Shown here: in pieces, positions 9,043-19,529 of the stretch
Position numbering within the stretch: the first letter of the stretch is position 1
Layout: every line of letters begins with the position of its first letter
Source: an uncultured Clostridium sp.
GTDB taxonomy: Bacteria > Bacillota > Clostridia > Clostridiales > Clostridiaceae
Assembly: GCA_903789665.1 (NCBI GenBank)
Contig: CAIFEX010000012.1
Coordinates: 18,450-82,449, forward strand
DNA: 64,000 bases
Direction of reading: 5' to 3'
Program-made: the position numbers and the translations under genes
Notes under the pieces: generated by a model
Told to the model about the DNA's origin: nothing
What the model saw: only the letters and a program-made list of their open reading frames with translations
Databases searched by the model: none

Positions 9043-10815
9043 GTGATATCGGAAGATGTCATTCAAAAAGTAAAAGAAGAAAATGACATAGTGGATGTAA
9101 TATCTGAAAGTGTGAAGCTTAAAAAATCGGGGAGAAATTATATGGGATTATGTCCCTTTCATCATGAAAAAACTCCATCTTTTAGTGTATCAAGAGACAA
9201 ACAGATATACAAATGCTTTGGATGCGGAGAAGCGGGAAATGTATTTACATTTATAATGAAGTATAAAAATTTAAGCTTTCCAGAAGCAGTGAAGTTATTG
9301 GCAGATAGAGTAAACATAGATATAGATTTTGATAAGGGCAGCAGCCATAGAAAGAATACTTTTCAGAAACTTTACAAATTAAATACGTCGGCTGCAAGGT
9401 ATTTTTTTAACTGTTTAAAGAAAAGTGAAAGCGCTAGGAATTATTTGTCGAACAGGGGTATAACTGAAAATACCATAAGGAGATTTGGATTGGGATATTC
9501 TGTTGACAGCTGGAATCATATGCTTAACTTTTTAAAAAATGAGGGATTTACGGAACTGGATATGGTTTCTGCAGGACTCATAATCAAAAGCCAGAAGGGA
9601 AATTATTACGATAGATTTAGAAATAGGATAATTTTTCCTGTATTTAATAGCAGGGGGAAGGTAATAGGATTTGGAGGAAGGGTACTTGATAATTCAAAAC
9701 CTAAGTATTTAAATTCACCGGAGACTTCTCTATTTAAGAAAGGCACTAACCTTTACGGACTAAATTTTGCACTGAAGGGGAATTTTTCAAGAGTGCTTAT
9801 AATTGTAGAGGGTTATATGGACTGTATATCTCTTCATCAATGCGGCATAACCAATGTGGTGGCTTCGCTGGGAACAGCCCTTACTGTAAATCAGGCTAGA
9901 CTTATGGCAAGATATGCAGATAAAGTTATAATATCTTATGATGCAGATACGGCTGGTCAGATGGCAACGGTACGTGGTATGGATATACTAAAGAAAGTTG
10001 GCATGGAAGTTGAGGTACTGCAGATACCGGACGGCAAGGATCCAGATGAATTTGTCAGGGACAACGGCAGAGAGGGATTTTTGAAACTTGTAGATAAAGC
10101 TGTTCCCCTTATAGAGTATAAAATCCAAAATATAAGGGAAAGCGTGAATTTTAACAGTACGGAAGGTACTGTTAAATATGCAGAGAAAGTACTTGAAGTA
10201 CTGGCAAAAGTGGATCCTATAGAAAGAGAAGTGTATTTGAAGAAATTATCGGAAGAAACAGGCATAAGAGATCAGGTACTTTATGATATGTTAAATAAGA
10301 GGAATATCCAAAAAAATGTAAAAAAACATGAAAATATGAATATAGATATGGGTTTTGGACAAAAATTATATTTAGAACCAGCATATTTAAAGGCGGAAAG
10401 GGCTCTCTTAAAGTTAATTCTTGAAAATGAGGAGGCTTTTAAATATTCACTGGATAAAATAGGTGCTGAGGATATTATACTGGAAAGTCACAGGAAAATA
10501 TATGGATATATAGTGAAGAATATGAACTATGATGTAGAAAAACGAAAAAAATTGATAGAGGTAAAGTGCGATGATGTGAATACATCTAAAGAGTGGGTAG
10601 AGATTATGGATACCAGGATATTATATGATAATTATGATTATAGAGGTTTAATAGATGATTTTGTAAATAAGATTAAAAAACATAGATTAGAGGAATCCAA
10701 AAATTATATTATTGGTGAAATAAAAAAGTTCGAATCTGAGGGAAGATTGAATGAATCTTTGAAATTGGCACAAAAGTTAATTGAAATACAGAAAAGGATT
10801 GGTGAGTTGCAGTAA
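9043..10815 (+). CDS. dnaG: DNA primase DnaG
   Basis: DnaG makes RNA primers for replication. The N-terminal CHC2 zinc finger ([11 protein letters not shown]...CFGCG) is at about 38-65, the catalytic core at about 110-240, and a Toprim domain ([15 protein letters not shown]) at about 255-340. A C-terminal DnaB-interacting helical domain completes 590 residues. The start is GTG at 9043 behind AGGTGGG. Its stop overlaps the region leading into rpoD, so the two form the classical macromolecular-synthesis operon. Confidence 0.97.
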   Translation: MISEDVIQKVKEENDIVDVISESVKLKKSGRNYMGLCPFHHEKTPSFSVSRDKQIYKCFGCGEAGNVFTFIMKYKNLSFPEAVKLLADRVNIDIDFDKGSSHRKNTFQKLYKLNTSAARYFFNCLKKSESARNYLSNRGITENTIRRFGLGYSVDSWNHMLNFLKNEGFTELDMVSAGLIIKSQKGNYYDRFRNRIIFPVFNSRGKVIGFGGRVLDNSKPKYLNSPETSLFKKGTNLYGLNFALKGNFSRVLIIVEGYMDCISLHQCGITNVVASLGTALTVNQARLMARYADKVIISYDADTAGQMATVRGMDILKKVGMEVEVLQIPDGKDPDEFVRDNGREGFLKLVDKAVPLIEYKIQNIRESVNFNSTEGTVKYAEKVLEVLAKVDPIEREVYLKKLSEETGIRDQVLYDMLNKRNIQKNVKKHENMNIDMGFGQKLYLEPAYLKAERALLKLILENEEAFKYSLDKIGAEDIILESHRKIYGYIVKNMNYDVEKRKKLIEVKCDDVNTSKEWVEIMDTRILYDNYDYRGLIDDFVNKIKKHRLEESKNYIIGEIKKFESEGRLNESLKLAQKLIEIQKRIGELQ

Positions 10816-10835
10816 TGGTTAAAGGAGGCAAGAAA

Positions 10836-11900
10836 ATGAAGAGTAGAAATTCAAAAATACAGCTAGTCAAAAAGCTTATAGAAAAAGGGAAGAAAAAAGG
10901 CACTTTAACTTATAAAGAGATAATGGATGAATTGGAAGAGGTGGATTTAAGCCCTGAACAGATAGAGAAAATATATGAAACACTCGAATCCATGGGTGTA
11001 GAAGTAACTGGAGATTTAAATGGGACTAATAAAGATGAAAAGAATTTGGATTTGTCGGTTCCGGAAGGTGTGGCCATAGATGATCCAGTTAGAATGTATT
11101 TAAAAGAAATAGGAAAAGTTTCATTGCTCTTGCCGGAAGAAGAAATATCCCTTGCCAAGAGAATAGAGGCGGGAGATCAAGAAGCTAAAAAGAAACTTGC
11201 GGAAGCTAATTTGAGATTGGTAGTCAGTATAGCGAAGAGGTATGTAGGCAGGGGAATGTTGTTTCTGGATTTAATCCAGGAAGGAAATTTAGGGCTTATA
11301 AAAGCAGTTGAAAAGTTTGACTACAGAAAGGGGTACAAATTCAGCACCTATGCTACCTGGTGGATAAGGCAGGCAATTACAAGAGCAATTGCAGATCAGG
11401 CAAGGACTATAAGAATACCTGTCCATATGGTGGAGACAATAAATAAACTTATCAGAGTTTCCAGGCAGCTGCTTCAGGAATTAGGCAGGGATCCACATCC
11501 TGAAGAGGTAGCCAAGATAATGGAAATGCCCGTGGATAAAGTTAGGGAAATTATGAAGATAGCCCAGGAACCTGTATCCCTTGAAACCCCTATTGGAGAA
11601 GAGGAAGACAGCCATCTTGGAGATTTCATACCGGACGACGAAGCACCTGCACCGGCGGAAGCGGCAGCTTTTACAATGCTCAAGGAACAACTCATAAATG
11701 TTCTTGACACCTTGACTCCCAGGGAGGAAAAAGTGCTGAGGCTGAGATTCGGGCTGGATGACGGAAGGGCAAGAACTTTGGAAGAAGTCGGGAAGGAATT
11801 TAATGTGACCAGAGAGAGAATAAGACAGATAGAAGCCAAGGCTCTTAGAAAACTGAGGCACCCGAGTAGAAGCAAAAAGTTAAAAGATTATTTAGATTAA
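10836..11900 (+). CDS. rpoD: RNA polymerase primary sigma factor SigA/RpoD
   Basis: The housekeeping sigma factor has region 1.1 at residues 1-75, region 1.2 ([16 protein letters not shown]), region 2 ([31 protein letters not shown]), region 3 and region 4 ([20 protein letters not shown]). I start it at ATG 10836, because AAAGGAGG at 10821-10828 lies 7 bases upstream; the earlier ATG at 10815 overlaps the dnaG stop and has no such site. It is co-transcribed with dnaG. Confidence 0.97.
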   Translation: MKSRNSKIQLVKKLIEKGKKKGTLTYKEIMDELEEVDLSPEQIEKIYETLESMGVEVTGDLNGTNKDEKNLDLSVPEGVAIDDPVRMYLKEIGKVSLLLPEEEISLAKRIEAGDQEAKKKLAEANLRLVVSIAKRYVGRGMLFLDLIQEGNLGLIKAVEKFDYRKGYKFSTYATWWIRQAITRAIADQARTIRIPVHMVETINKLIRVSRQLLQELGRDPHPEEVAKIMEMPVDKVREIMKIAQEPVSLETPIGEEEDSHLGDFIPDDEAPAPAEAAAFTMLKEQLINVLDTLTPREEKVLRLRFGLDDGRARTLEEVGKEFNVTRERIRQIEAKALRKLRHPSRSKKLKDYLD

Positions 11901-11930
11901 AGCACCAATTAAAGGTGCTTTAATTATTTT
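11900..11930 (+). terminator. Terminator after rpoD
   Basis: AAGCACC (11900-11906) pairs with GGTGCTT (11914-11920) around a 7-base loop, followed by a TAATTATTTT tract. It directly follows the rpoD stop codon. Confidence 0.75.
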
Positions 11931-11965
11931 ATGATATAATTATTAACAAAGAAGGTGATAGTGAA

Positions 11966-12856
11966 GTGAAAATTACCTATAGAGCTGCAAAAGGAGTAGG
12001 TGTGTATTTTATTATAGGTTTGATGATTTTGTATGATGCCGTACTTATATTTTTAATAAATTTTGTGAATTCCTATGAGATATATAATTTATTAAAATTT
12101 ACATTGCTCTTTTTAAATTTATATCAGCTTTATTATATTGTTATTTGTGGTACTCTTAAATATTCGATGGATGAAGATAATTTGTATATAACCAGTGCGC
12201 TTGGTCTTAAAAATGAAGAAATTCCATTTAAAACTATTCAGATGTACCAGAGCTCACAGGGACATATAAGGGGAGTTAAATTATCAGGATACGGTAAAAA
12301 TAAATTTGCAATAGGTAGATCTTTTATTGATAAGATAGGTAACACCTATATGTTTGTCACTTCGACTAAAAATGTAGTGTATTTAAAAACAGATACTGCA
12401 AATTATGGATTATCTCCGGAGAATTTTAAAAAATTTACAGAAGAATTAGAAAAAAGAAGGATAAATTGTTTTAAATGGGAAAATAGACTGAGTAAGAGTA
12501 TTTCCATAAACAAGGAACCTAAATTTTTCATTCCATTTATAATTACTTCTATAGTTGTTGTTTTACTTGCGTTGATACCGATAATCTTATACTTGTATGG
12601 AAAATTACCAGATAGAATGCCCGTTAGTTTTGACACGAGATTTATGGCTGTAAAGTTTGGGACAGGCAAACAATTTGCATTCAAACAGATGTCTTATGGA
12701 ATCTTAAACATGGGAGTACTTTTTTGTATGTATTATGCAGGATATATTTACTCCAAATATGATAAAAGGTATTCTTATAAATACATATATATATCTTTTA
12801 TAGTGGCACTGTTTTATTTTATCATGCAGATTAGAATACTCTGCACGTTTAGATAG
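11966..12856 (+). CDS. Membrane protein with bacterial PH-like domain
   Basis: Two N-terminal membrane segments (about 12-60) precede a soluble region of about 110 residues. That region resembles the bacterial PH (bPH_2) fold, with a TLKYSMDEDNLYITSALGL start. Three further membrane segments form the C-terminal third, separated by a KLPDRMPVSFD loop that recalls DUF1648 proteins. The function is unknown. Start GTG at 11966. It stands between rpoD and trmK on the same strand. Confidence 0.65.
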   Translation: MKITYRAAKGVGVYFIIGLMILYDAVLIFLINFVNSYEIYNLLKFTLLFLNLYQLYYIVICGTLKYSMDEDNLYITSALGLKNEEIPFKTIQMYQSSQGHIRGVKLSGYGKNKFAIGRSFIDKIGNTYMFVTSTKNVVYLKTDTANYGLSPENFKKFTEELEKRRINCFKWENRLSKSISINKEPKFFIPFIITSIVVVLLALIPIILYLYGKLPDRMPVSFDTRFMAVKFGTGKQFAFKQMSYGILNMGVLFCMYYAGYIYSKYDKRYSYKYIYISFIVALFYFIMQIRILCTFR

Positions 12857-12865
12857 GAGAAGTAT

Positions 12866-13546
12866 ATGGAAATCAGTTCAAGGCTAAAAACTGTTGCGTG
12901 TATGGTGGATAAATGCCGCTGTGCAGCGGATATAGGTACGGATCATGGATATGTGCCTATTTATCTGATAAAAAATCATATTTGCAGCAGGGTTATAGCA
13001 TCAGATATAAATATAGGTCCCATAAAGAAGGCTATGCTCAATGTAAAATCTGAGAATTTAAGCGGCAGGATAGATTGCAGACTTGGAGAAGGTCTTTCCA
13101 CCATAGCTCCTGGAGAAGCAGAGGAAATAGTGATCGCAGGGATGGGAGGAAATCTTATAGCGGATATAATAGAAAGCCATATTGATGTATTTAGAAAGTC
13201 AGATTCTTTTGTACTTCAGCCCATGCAGAATTCAGAGGTACTGCGGGAGTATATCTATAAAAAAGGTTTTAAAATATTAGATGAAGAATTATGTATTGAC
13301 GAAAATAGATTTTATGAGATAATTAAAATAGAATATGCTTCTGATATAGAGAAAGTTGACAGTATATTTTATGAAGTTGGAAAAATTTTAATAGAAAAAA
13401 AGCATAGGTATCTCTCAAAATTTATAGAAAGCAAGATAGAAAATTACAGGAAAATAATTTTGAATATAAAGGGCCATACCGAACTGGCCAATAGAAGGAA
13501 AATAGAGCTACAGGCTAAAATAAGGAAATTGCGGGAGCTGATATGA
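12866..13546 (+). CDS. trmK: tRNA (adenine(22)-N1)-methyltransferase TrmK
   Basis: TrmK methylates N1 of A22 in tRNA using SAM. The Rossmann motif CAADIGTDHGYVPIYL is near residue 18, and the family motif IAGMGGNLIADII is near residue 92. A C-terminal coiled-coil occupies about 165-225. The normal length is 226 residues. Its stop overlaps the start of the Nif3-like gene by 4 bases, the arrangement widely seen in Firmicutes. Confidence 0.93.
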   Translation: MEISSRLKTVACMVDKCRCAADIGTDHGYVPIYLIKNHICSRVIASDINIGPIKKAMLNVKSENLSGRIDCRLGEGLSTIAPGEAEEIVIAGMGGNLIADIIESHIDVFRKSDSFVLQPMQNSEVLREYIYKKGFKILDEELCIDENRFYEIIKIEYASDIEKVDSIFYEVGKILIEKKHRYLSKFIESKIENYRKIILNIKGHTELANRRKIELQAKIRKLRELI

Positions 13547-14361
13547 TGCAGTTGAAAATAAATGATATACAGAATATAATTGAAAAGTATGCACCTCCTA
13601 GACTTAAGGAAAGTTATGACAACGTAGGACTTATGGTAGGAGATATGGAATGTGAGGTCACTTCCATATTGGTGTCATTGGACTGCACTTTGAAGGTTAT
13701 AGAAGAGGCACAGCAAAATAAATGTAATCTTATATTTACCCATCATCCACTTTTGTTTAAAAGGCCGGACAGTATAACTGTGGGCAGCTTGCTTGGCAAA
13801 AAGATAATGATGCTGATAGAAAATCATATAAATGTTTATTCCTGTCATACCAATCTTGATTCTGCACAGGGAGGAATAAATGATATAATTATGGAGATGC
13901 TTGGGTTTGATTCCAGTGACGTTATTGAACCTGTGAAAGTTGATGGCAGATTAGAATATAGGGATGGAATAGGAAGGATAAGCCGTCTTAGAGAACCTAT
14001 TATTTTAAGCGAGCTCTGCAATAAGGTAAAAAGGTGTCTGGAAATACCTTCAGTTAGGTATGTGGGAAATGAGTTTAAGCTTATAGAAAAGATTGCAGTG
14101 ATAAATGGAAGCGGACAGAGTTATTTTAATGAAGTAAGATTGCAGGGAGTCGATTGCATAATTACAGGAGACACCACTTATCATTATGTCAGTGATTTTG
14201 AAGAACAGGGTATAGCGGTAATTGATGCAGGTCATTTTGGGACTGAATGGCCAGCTATGAAAAAGGTAGCTGTGTTTTTGCAAAATAAAATAAAATCCCT
14301 TGGATTTGAAAATAATGTGATTTTATCAAAAGTTAACAGAGATCCATATAAATGTAAGTAG
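13543..14361 (+). CDS. Nif3-like dinuclear metal-centre protein
   Basis: This Nif3/YqfO family protein (272 residues) has the conserved metal-binding signatures THHPLLFK at about 66 and YSCHTNLDSAQGG at about 104, and a C-terminal DAGHFGTE. Family members form hexamers with a di-metal site. They are often labelled GTP cyclohydrolase I type 2, but the cellular role is unsettled. It is translationally coupled to trmK. ATG occurs at both 13543 and 13546, so either may be used. Confidence 0.88.
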   Translation: MMQLKINDIQNIIEKYAPPRLKESYDNVGLMVGDMECEVTSILVSLDCTLKVIEEAQQNKCNLIFTHHPLLFKRPDSITVGSLLGKKIMMLIENHINVYSCHTNLDSAQGGINDIIMEMLGFDSSDVIEPVKVDGRLEYRDGIGRISRLREPIILSELCNKVKRCLEIPSVRYVGNEFKLIEKIAVINGSGQSYFNEVRLQGVDCIITGDTTYHYVSDFEEQGIAVIDAGHFGTEWPAMKKVAVFLQNKIKSLGFENNVILSKVNRDPYKCK

Positions 14362-14391
14362 AAATGAATTTAAATTCATTTCTACTTTTTT
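14357..14391 (+). terminator. Terminator after nif3-like gene
   Basis: AGTAGAAATGAATT (14357-14370) pairs perfectly with AATTCATTTCTACT (14373-14386), followed by TTTTT. The 5' arm begins inside the last codons of the gene. Confidence 0.9.
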
Positions 14392-14441
14392 GTATTAAGT
14401 GATTTTAAAGTTCAGGTAGCAGAAAGGGGAAGAGAAAATAA

Positions 14442-15155
14442 ATGTTAGATTTACTTTTAAAAATTCAGCAGGATAGAGAGATTATAAAAAAAGCGGAAAA
14501 AGTTTTAAAGGAAAGACCCAATAATGATTTTATGAAAGAGAAAAAGAAACAGTTCGATGAAAAAAAATCAGAATATAAGAATGTAGATTCCAAGCTTAAA
14601 ATGGTTAAGGAAAGCATCGAGCAGTTTGAAAAAAAACTTCAGGATGTAAGAAAAGAATTGAAACAGGAAGAGGGTAAACTTTATGGAAATATGAAATATG
14701 ATTTGAAATTCATAAATACTCTGGAAAAATCTATTAAATTAAAGGAAGACGAAATCAAGGATCTTGAAGAAAAGAGTTTGGATATGATGTGTGAAGAGGA
14801 AGATCTGTCAAAGGAAAGAGATGTCCTCAGAAAAAAATTAATCGATATAAAAGATGAATTTTATGAAAATAAAAAATTTGGGAATGACAAGATAATTGAA
14901 ACTAAAAAGAATATGGAAGAGGCTGAAAAGGATATATTGAATTGTGAGAAAAAACTTCCCCCAAGATTATTGGATAAATTCAATGAGTTATGTTCTGTTA
15001 AAGGAACTGGAGCTGCGAAAATATTGAACGGGGTGTGCTCAGGATGCAGGATGAAAGTATCTGCCGTGACTATAGATGAGATCAAAAATCACAAGAATAT
15101 AGTTTATTGTGACAATTGCGGGAGGATAATATATTATGGCGGCGATTCTAAATAA
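14442..15155 (+). CDS. Coiled-coil protein with C4 zinc ribbon
   Basis: This 237-residue protein is a long charged coiled-coil (about 1-175) followed by a C4 zinc ribbon (CSGCRMKV at about 200, CDNCGR at about 223). The architecture matches the DUF164/CT398-type nucleic-acid or secretion-associated zinc-ribbon family. The exact function is unknown. It is conserved in this position ahead of rnpB in clostridia. Confidence 0.8.
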   Translation: MLDLLLKIQQDREIIKKAEKVLKERPNNDFMKEKKKQFDEKKSEYKNVDSKLKMVKESIEQFEKKLQDVRKELKQEEGKLYGNMKYDLKFINTLEKSIKLKEDEIKDLEEKSLDMMCEEEDLSKERDVLRKKLIDIKDEFYENKKFGNDKIIETKKNMEEAEKDILNCEKKLPPRLLDKFNELCSVKGTGAAKILNGVCSGCRMKVSAVTIDEIKNHKNIVYCDNCGRIIYYGGDSK

Positions 15156-15225
15156 TCTGTGGTTTTCTATATAAAAAATTTGAATTACTATTGTAATATA
15201 ACAATAACTATGATAAGATGAGTAA

Positions 15226-15596
15226 CGTAAGTAAACCAGACAATCGCTGCTTTAAAATTACAATTACAGCAGAGGAAAGTCCGAGCTTCATAGGGCAGGG
15301 TGCTGGGTAACTCCCAGTCAGGGTGACCTGAAGGAAAGTGCAACAGAAATATACCGCTGCAGAAACAGATTATATTTGATTTTGACTGCAGTAAGGTTGG
15401 AAAGGCGAGGTAAGAGCTCACCAGCGCAGGGGTGATCCTGCGGCTGTGTAAACCCCATCTGAAGCAAGATCGAATAGGAAAGCATGAGAAAAGTGGCCCG
15501 CTTTGCTTTCGGGTAGTATCGCTGGAACCCACTGGCAACAATGGGTCTAGATAGATGATTGTCTAATACAGAACTCGGCTTACAGATTTACTTACG
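15226..15596 (+). ncRNA. rnpB: RNase P RNA
   Basis: This is the catalytic RNA of RNase P, which trims tRNA 5' leaders. Conserved sequence blocks are visible: GAGGAAAGTCCGAGC at about 15272, GAAGGAAAGTGCAACAGAAA near 15331, and ACAGAACTCGGCTTACAG near 15568. Helix P1 is formed by CGTAAGTAAA (15226-15235) with TTTACTTACG (15587-15596). I used this helix to set the ends, giving about 371 nt. Confidence 0.95.
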
Positions 15597-15601
15597 GGCT
15601 G

Positions 15602-15633
15602 AAAACACTAGGCTGTGTGCTTGGTGTTTTTCA
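15602..15633 (+). terminator. Terminator of rnpB
   Basis: AAAACACTA (15602-15610) pairs, with one G-T, with TGGTGTTTT (15622-15630) and is followed by TCATTTT. Confidence 0.7.
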
Positions 15634-15727
15634 TTTTGCCATACTCTTAAACGGATACATATATTTATAAAATGAATTATATAAATATATGAATGATTAT
15701 ATAATTTTTAGGAGGATGAGGTTATAT

Positions 15728-16768
15728 ATGTACAGAAAGAGTTTAAAATCAATTGCAGTTGTTGCATTTATGTCTTTGATTTTGACCACAGCTTTGTCAA
15801 TTGGCCCGGTTAAGGCAGAAAACAGCAAAATTGTAAGGATGAGCGGTGTCAACAGATACGCGACTGCTGCCCGTGTAGCAAAGGTAAATTGGCCTAATGG
15901 AAGCGACAATGTGGTGTTGGTATCCGGGGAACAATATGCAGATGCAGCCAGTGCTTCAGTACTGGCCAAGAAATTGGATGCACCTATAATTTTAACTACA
16001 CAAAATACATTGGATCCATATGCTAAAGATGAAATTGATATGTTAAAACCTAAGGTTATATATGTGATTGGCGGAGTTGGTTCTATTTCACAGAATATAA
16101 GAAATGAACTCAAAGACAATTATGCTCTGGCAGAATTGGGTGGAGCTAACAGATATGAAACCAATGTGAAGATAGCCGACAGATTGGTTAAATTAGGTGT
16201 TGATCCCAGCAATGTAGTGATTGCCAGCGGAAATGGATTTTCCGATGCCCTTTCAGCAGCACCGGCAGCAGCTTCCAAGGAGGAGATATTGCTGCTGGCA
16301 GATAATAATCAATCTTTAACTAAACCGGTAGTGGATTTTATAAAAACGAATAAGTCCAATGCGGTAGTTGTTGGAACTGAAAATGTGATAAATGACACTA
16401 TCTATAATTCCCTTGGAGCAACTAAGAGGATAGATGGTGGGGCAGACAGGTTTGATACCAATTTGAAGGTATTAGATGCATTTAAGGACAGTTTTAAGGC
16501 TGGTAAGTTATATGTTGCAAGTGCAAGCCCATCGGTTCCGGACAATATGTATGCAGATGCACTGGTGGCCTCTGCAGTGGCTGGAAAATATTCAGCACCC
16601 CTTGTATTAGTGGATAAAGATTCAACGGAAGCTACAAATAACGCTGTAGCATATATAAAGAAAAATGCTACATCAGACACTGAAATAGGTATAGTTGGTG
16701 GATGCGGAGTCATATCCCAGAATTTTGAAGATGAAATAGCACCTATATATAATAAGGATTCAGAATAA
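15728..16768 (+). CDS. Secreted cell-wall-binding repeat 2 (CWB2) protein
   Basis: A Sec signal peptide (about 1-30, ending near VKAEN) is followed by three CWB2 repeats over the rest of the protein, each opening with a (G)NRY or ADRF motif (VNRYATA, ANRYETN, ADRFDTN). CWB2 modules anchor clostridial surface proteins to secondary cell-wall polymers. There is no extra catalytic domain, so it is a bare three-repeat wall protein. I chose ATG 15728, after GGAGGATGAGG, over the upstream in-frame ATG at 15689, because the signal peptide starts there. Confidence 0.85.
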   Translation: MYRKSLKSIAVVAFMSLILTTALSIGPVKAENSKIVRMSGVNRYATAARVAKVNWPNGSDNVVLVSGEQYADAASASVLAKKLDAPIILTTQNTLDPYAKDEIDMLKPKVIYVIGGVGSISQNIRNELKDNYALAELGGANRYETNVKIADRLVKLGVDPSNVVIASGNGFSDALSAAPAAASKEEILLLADNNQSLTKPVVDFIKTNKSNAVVVGTENVINDTIYNSLGATKRIDGGADRFDTNLKVLDAFKDSFKAGKLYVASASPSVPDNMYADALVASAVAGKYSAPLVLVDKDSTEATNNAVAYIKKNATSDTEIGIVGGCGVISQNFEDEIAPIYNKDSE

Positions 16769-16853
16769 CTCAGTATGGTTAAATTTGTATTTAGCTCTTA
16801 ACATTTTTGACTTTTTTATTTATAATAGATCTTAAAAACTTGGAGATGATATA

Positions 16854-17051
16854 ATGAAAATAAGTCATGAATGCTGGCAGTGCGGGTGTGAAAAATTGGA
16901 TTATGGGGGATCAAGATACTGTGTATTTGACAGCAGTTCAGGGCCGGTAATCATGAAAGATGAACCTGATGAATGTTTATTTGTTGATAAAGATAGCCAT
17001 ATCTTTGGGGATATCTACGATGAATTTCAAAAAAAGGGTTCACAGAAATAG
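16854..17051 (+). CDS. Small cysteine-containing protein, function unknown
   Basis: This 65-residue protein contains CWQCGC near the N-terminus plus two further cysteines (RYCVF and DECLF), which suggests a metal site or redox role. It has a GGAG ribosome site and its own terminator just downstream, so it is probably a real gene. I do not recognise the family. Confidence 0.55.
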   Translation: MKISHECWQCGCEKLDYGGSRYCVFDSSSGPVIMKDEPDECLFVDKDSHIFGDIYDEFQKKGSQK

Positions 17052-17061
17052 TTTAAAATAC

Positions 17062-17096
17062 AAAGAGTTTTGGAGAAATCCAGAACTCTTTTTTTT
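17062..17096 (+). terminator. Terminator after small cysteine protein
   Basis: AAAGAGTTTTGG (17062-17073) pairs with CCAGAACTCTTT (17080-17091), followed by a run of T. Confidence 0.9.
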
Positions 17097-17214
17097 AGCA
17101 AAATAACAGGACTTTACAAAAATTTCGATTGGTATATAATTTATAAATAACGGCTCTATTGACTTAAAGAATTTGGTATGAATTTTAAATTTAAGGAAAG
17201 GTTGTAATATACAT

Positions 17215-17991
17215 ATGAACCCGATAGCTTTTTCTATAAATGGTTTTGAAATAAGGTGGTATGGGATAATAATAGCTTTGGGAATATTGGCGGCTATTTT
17301 ACTGGCTGATTCAAATTGTAAATATAAAAAGTATAATTTTGATATCCTGATAGATGTATTTTTAGTGTCATTTCCCTTTGCAATAATAGGTGCCAGAGCT
17401 TATTATGTTATTTTCCGATTTCAATACTATAAAGATAATTTGTTTGATATGATAAATATAAGGCAGGGAGGACTTGCAATTCACGGCGGACTTATACTTG
17501 GTATTTTGGCTGCTTATGTATTTAATAGATATAAAAAATTAGACTTCATAAAATTACTGGATTTTGCAGCTCCATCTATAATACTTGCCCAGGCAATAGG
17601 CAGGTGGGGGAATTTTTTTAACAGTGAAGCTCATGGAGGTCCTGTAAGCTATGAGTTCATAAGCAAGTTTCCACTTTTTATACAAAAAGGTATGCACATA
17701 GATGGTGTCTATTACCATCCTACATTTTTATATGAATCCGTCTGGAATCTGGCAGTATGCATTATTTTAATTTATATTTTAAGAAGAAAATATGAAAAGG
17801 GAGCTGTGATTTCGGCTTATGTGGGGTTATATTCTTTTGGAAGATTTTTTATAGAGGGGCTTAGAACAGACAGTTTAATGCTGGGAAATATAAGAGTTGC
17901 CCAACTGGTGAGCCTGATAGGGGTGACACTCAGTATAGTTTATTTATTATATCTGAGAGCTAAAAAAAACAAGGATGTATCTCAATCATAG
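17215..17991 (+). CDS. lgt: Prolipoprotein diacylglyceryl transferase
   Basis: Lgt transfers diacylglyceryl from phosphatidylglycerol to the lipobox cysteine of prolipoproteins. The signature [18 protein letters not shown] is at about 138-155, with [10 protein letters not shown] at about 84. There are about seven membrane segments and 258 residues, as usual. It starts at ATG 17215 behind AAGGTTG, and a terminator follows directly, so it is monocistronic. Confidence 0.96.
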   Translation: MNPIAFSINGFEIRWYGIIIALGILAAILLADSNCKYKKYNFDILIDVFLVSFPFAIIGARAYYVIFRFQYYKDNLFDMINIRQGGLAIHGGLILGILAAYVFNRYKKLDFIKLLDFAAPSIILAQAIGRWGNFFNSEAHGGPVSYEFISKFPLFIQKGMHIDGVYYHPTFLYESVWNLAVCIILIYILRRKYEKGAVISAYVGLYSFGRFFIEGLRTDSLMLGNIRVAQLVSLIGVTLSIVYLLYLRAKKNKDVSQS

Positions 17992-17996
17992 ATTTT

Positions 17997-18026
17997 AAAA
18001 AAGAAGCTGAATAAGCTTCTTTTTTA
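17997..18026 (+). terminator. Terminator of lgt
   Basis: An AAAAAAGAAGCT arm and an AGCTTCTTTTTT arm form a U-tailed hairpin six bases after the lgt stop codon. Confidence 0.85.
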
Positions 18027-18220
18027 ATTTGCAGCAGATAACGGTGATTATTATGAAGTGTTTACTAGTATAAGTTAAATGTATTATAATTAATTATAGA
18101 ATGGAAATTATCTATAAAAATTCAATATAAAATTAAAAAATGATGACATATTCATTTGATTTCTATTCGTCAGAAGTTTAAAACAATTAATTTATATTTT
18201 TTATGGAGGTAGGGATTAAC

Positions 18221-19339
18221 TTGAAAAATAATTTTCCCAATTTAGACTATATAATAAATGTAAATAATTTTCAGAAAATTCAAGATGCCATATCTAAAGT
18301 GGCGGGTACATCTTTATTGACTGTTGATTATAAAGGAACACCTGTTACAAAACATAGTAATTGTAGTGACTTCTGTAAACTCATAAGAACTAACTGTAAT
18401 TATTCCAAATTGTATGAGAAGTGTGATTCAAGAGGAGGGTTGGAAGCGGCTAGGCTGCAGCATTCTTATGTGTATATATGTCACATGGGATTAATTGTTT
18501 TTGCTATACCTATAATTGTAGATAATCAGTATTTAGGAGCATTGGTGGGCGGTCAAATTCTAATTAAAGGGAATTACGAAAAAAATGAACTTGAATGTAT
18601 ATCTGAAGATATGTTCGCAAAAGCAAGGCTATTTAATAAAAAAAAGATTGAAGAATCGTATAAAAAAATTAAGACGTTTTCACTGGATAAAATTAAATCA
18701 ATTGCCAATATGATATTCCTCATTAGTAATTATATAGTGGAGGAAGCTTTGTTAAAGATAAAATTGAATGAAATGAATGAGGAAATATTAAGGACAAGTA
18801 AAAATAAGAATGTAGAAGAAACTTTATTAAAGATGAAACTAAATGAAATGAGTGAAATAATATCAATGACAGGTAGAAATAAAAATATGAAAGATATAAA
18901 TATAATGCGGGAAAAAGAATCTGATAGAGTATATAATTTAATCTATGCCCATAATAAGGAAATTTATAATAATACTTTTGAAGTAAAAGAACAGAGGAAC
19001 AACATAATTTTGAAACCAGCTTTGGAATATATTAAAAATAACTGTTGTCATAGTATTAGTCTAGATGAAATGGCATCCTTATGCAATATTAGTTCCAGCT
19101 ATTTTAGTAAACTTTTTAAAAAGGCCACTGGTGAAAATTTTTCCAATTATATAAATAAATTAAGAATAAAAAAAGCAAAAGAACTACTTGAGAGTTCGGA
19201 TATTTCTATTAAAAATCTTTCTATAGATTTAGGCTTTGAAGATTGTGGATATTTTGTAAAAGTATTTAAAAAAATAGTTGGTGTTACACCATCTTCATAT
19301 AGACTACAGCATAAGTTTAAACACAATGAAGTACAATGA
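18221..19339 (+). CDS. PocR-sensor AraC-family regulator
   Basis: Residues about 5-180 form a PocR-type sensory domain, with cysteines in CSDFCKLI and KCDSRGG, ICHMGLIVFAIPI, and LGALVGGQI. The C-terminal 100 residues form an AraC/XylS DNA-binding domain with two helix-turn-helices (SLDEMASLCNISSSYFSKLF; IKNLSIDLGFEDCGYFVKVF). A coiled linker contains a 25-residue tandem duplication. PocR domains sense small organic substrates and typically control the adjacent catabolic operon, so this protein probably activates the reductase genes downstream. I prefer TTG 18221, spaced from GGAGGTAGGG, over ATG 18203, which overlaps that site. Confidence 0.85.
   Translation: MKNNFPNLDYIINVNNFQKIQDAISKVAGTSLLTVDYKGTPVTKHSNCSDFCKLIRTNCNYSKLYEKCDSRGGLEAARLQHSYVYICHMGLIVFAIPIIVDNQYLGALVGGQILIKGNYEKNELECISEDMFAKARLFNKKKIEESYKKIKTFSLDKIKSIANMIFLISNYIVEEALLKIKLNEMNEEILRTSKNKNVEETLLKMKLNEMSEIISMTGRNKNMKDINIMREKESDRVYNLIYAHNKEIYNNTFEVKEQRNNIILKPALEYIKNNCCHSISLDEMASLCNISSSYFSKLFKKATGENFSNYINKLRIKKAKELLESSDISIKNLSIDLGFEDCGYFVKVFKKIVGVTPSSYRLQHKFKHNEVQ
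18737..18886 (+). repeat. Tandem 75-base duplication in the PocR/AraC gene
   Basis: Two adjacent 75-base units (18737-18811 and 18812-18886) encode similar 25-residue stretches, opening VEEALLKIKLNEMNEEI and VEETLLKMKLNEMSEII. They lie in the linker between the sensor and the DNA-binding domain. Both ends stay in frame. Confidence 0.8.
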
Positions 19340-19461
19340 ATAGATGTATTTAGTGCAAAAAGATATAATTGCTATAAAAAAAGTAAACGTTTTATTACAT
19401 TAACATTACCGAATAGTTCAATGAATATTACCTACTAGTTTACTATAATTTAATTATAAGC

Positions 19462-19490
19462 TTGACTCAAGTTATAAATGTTTTTATAAT
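19462..19490 (+). promoter_or_regulatory. Sigma-A promoter of the grd-like operon
   Basis: TTGACT (19462-19467), 17 bases, then TATAAT (19485-19490). Transcription would start near 19497, giving a leader of about 33 bases before the ATG at 19530. Confidence 0.75.
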
Positions 19491-19529
19491 AATTTGCGAC
19501 TTGAATATAGGAAAGGGATGGTTATAGTT

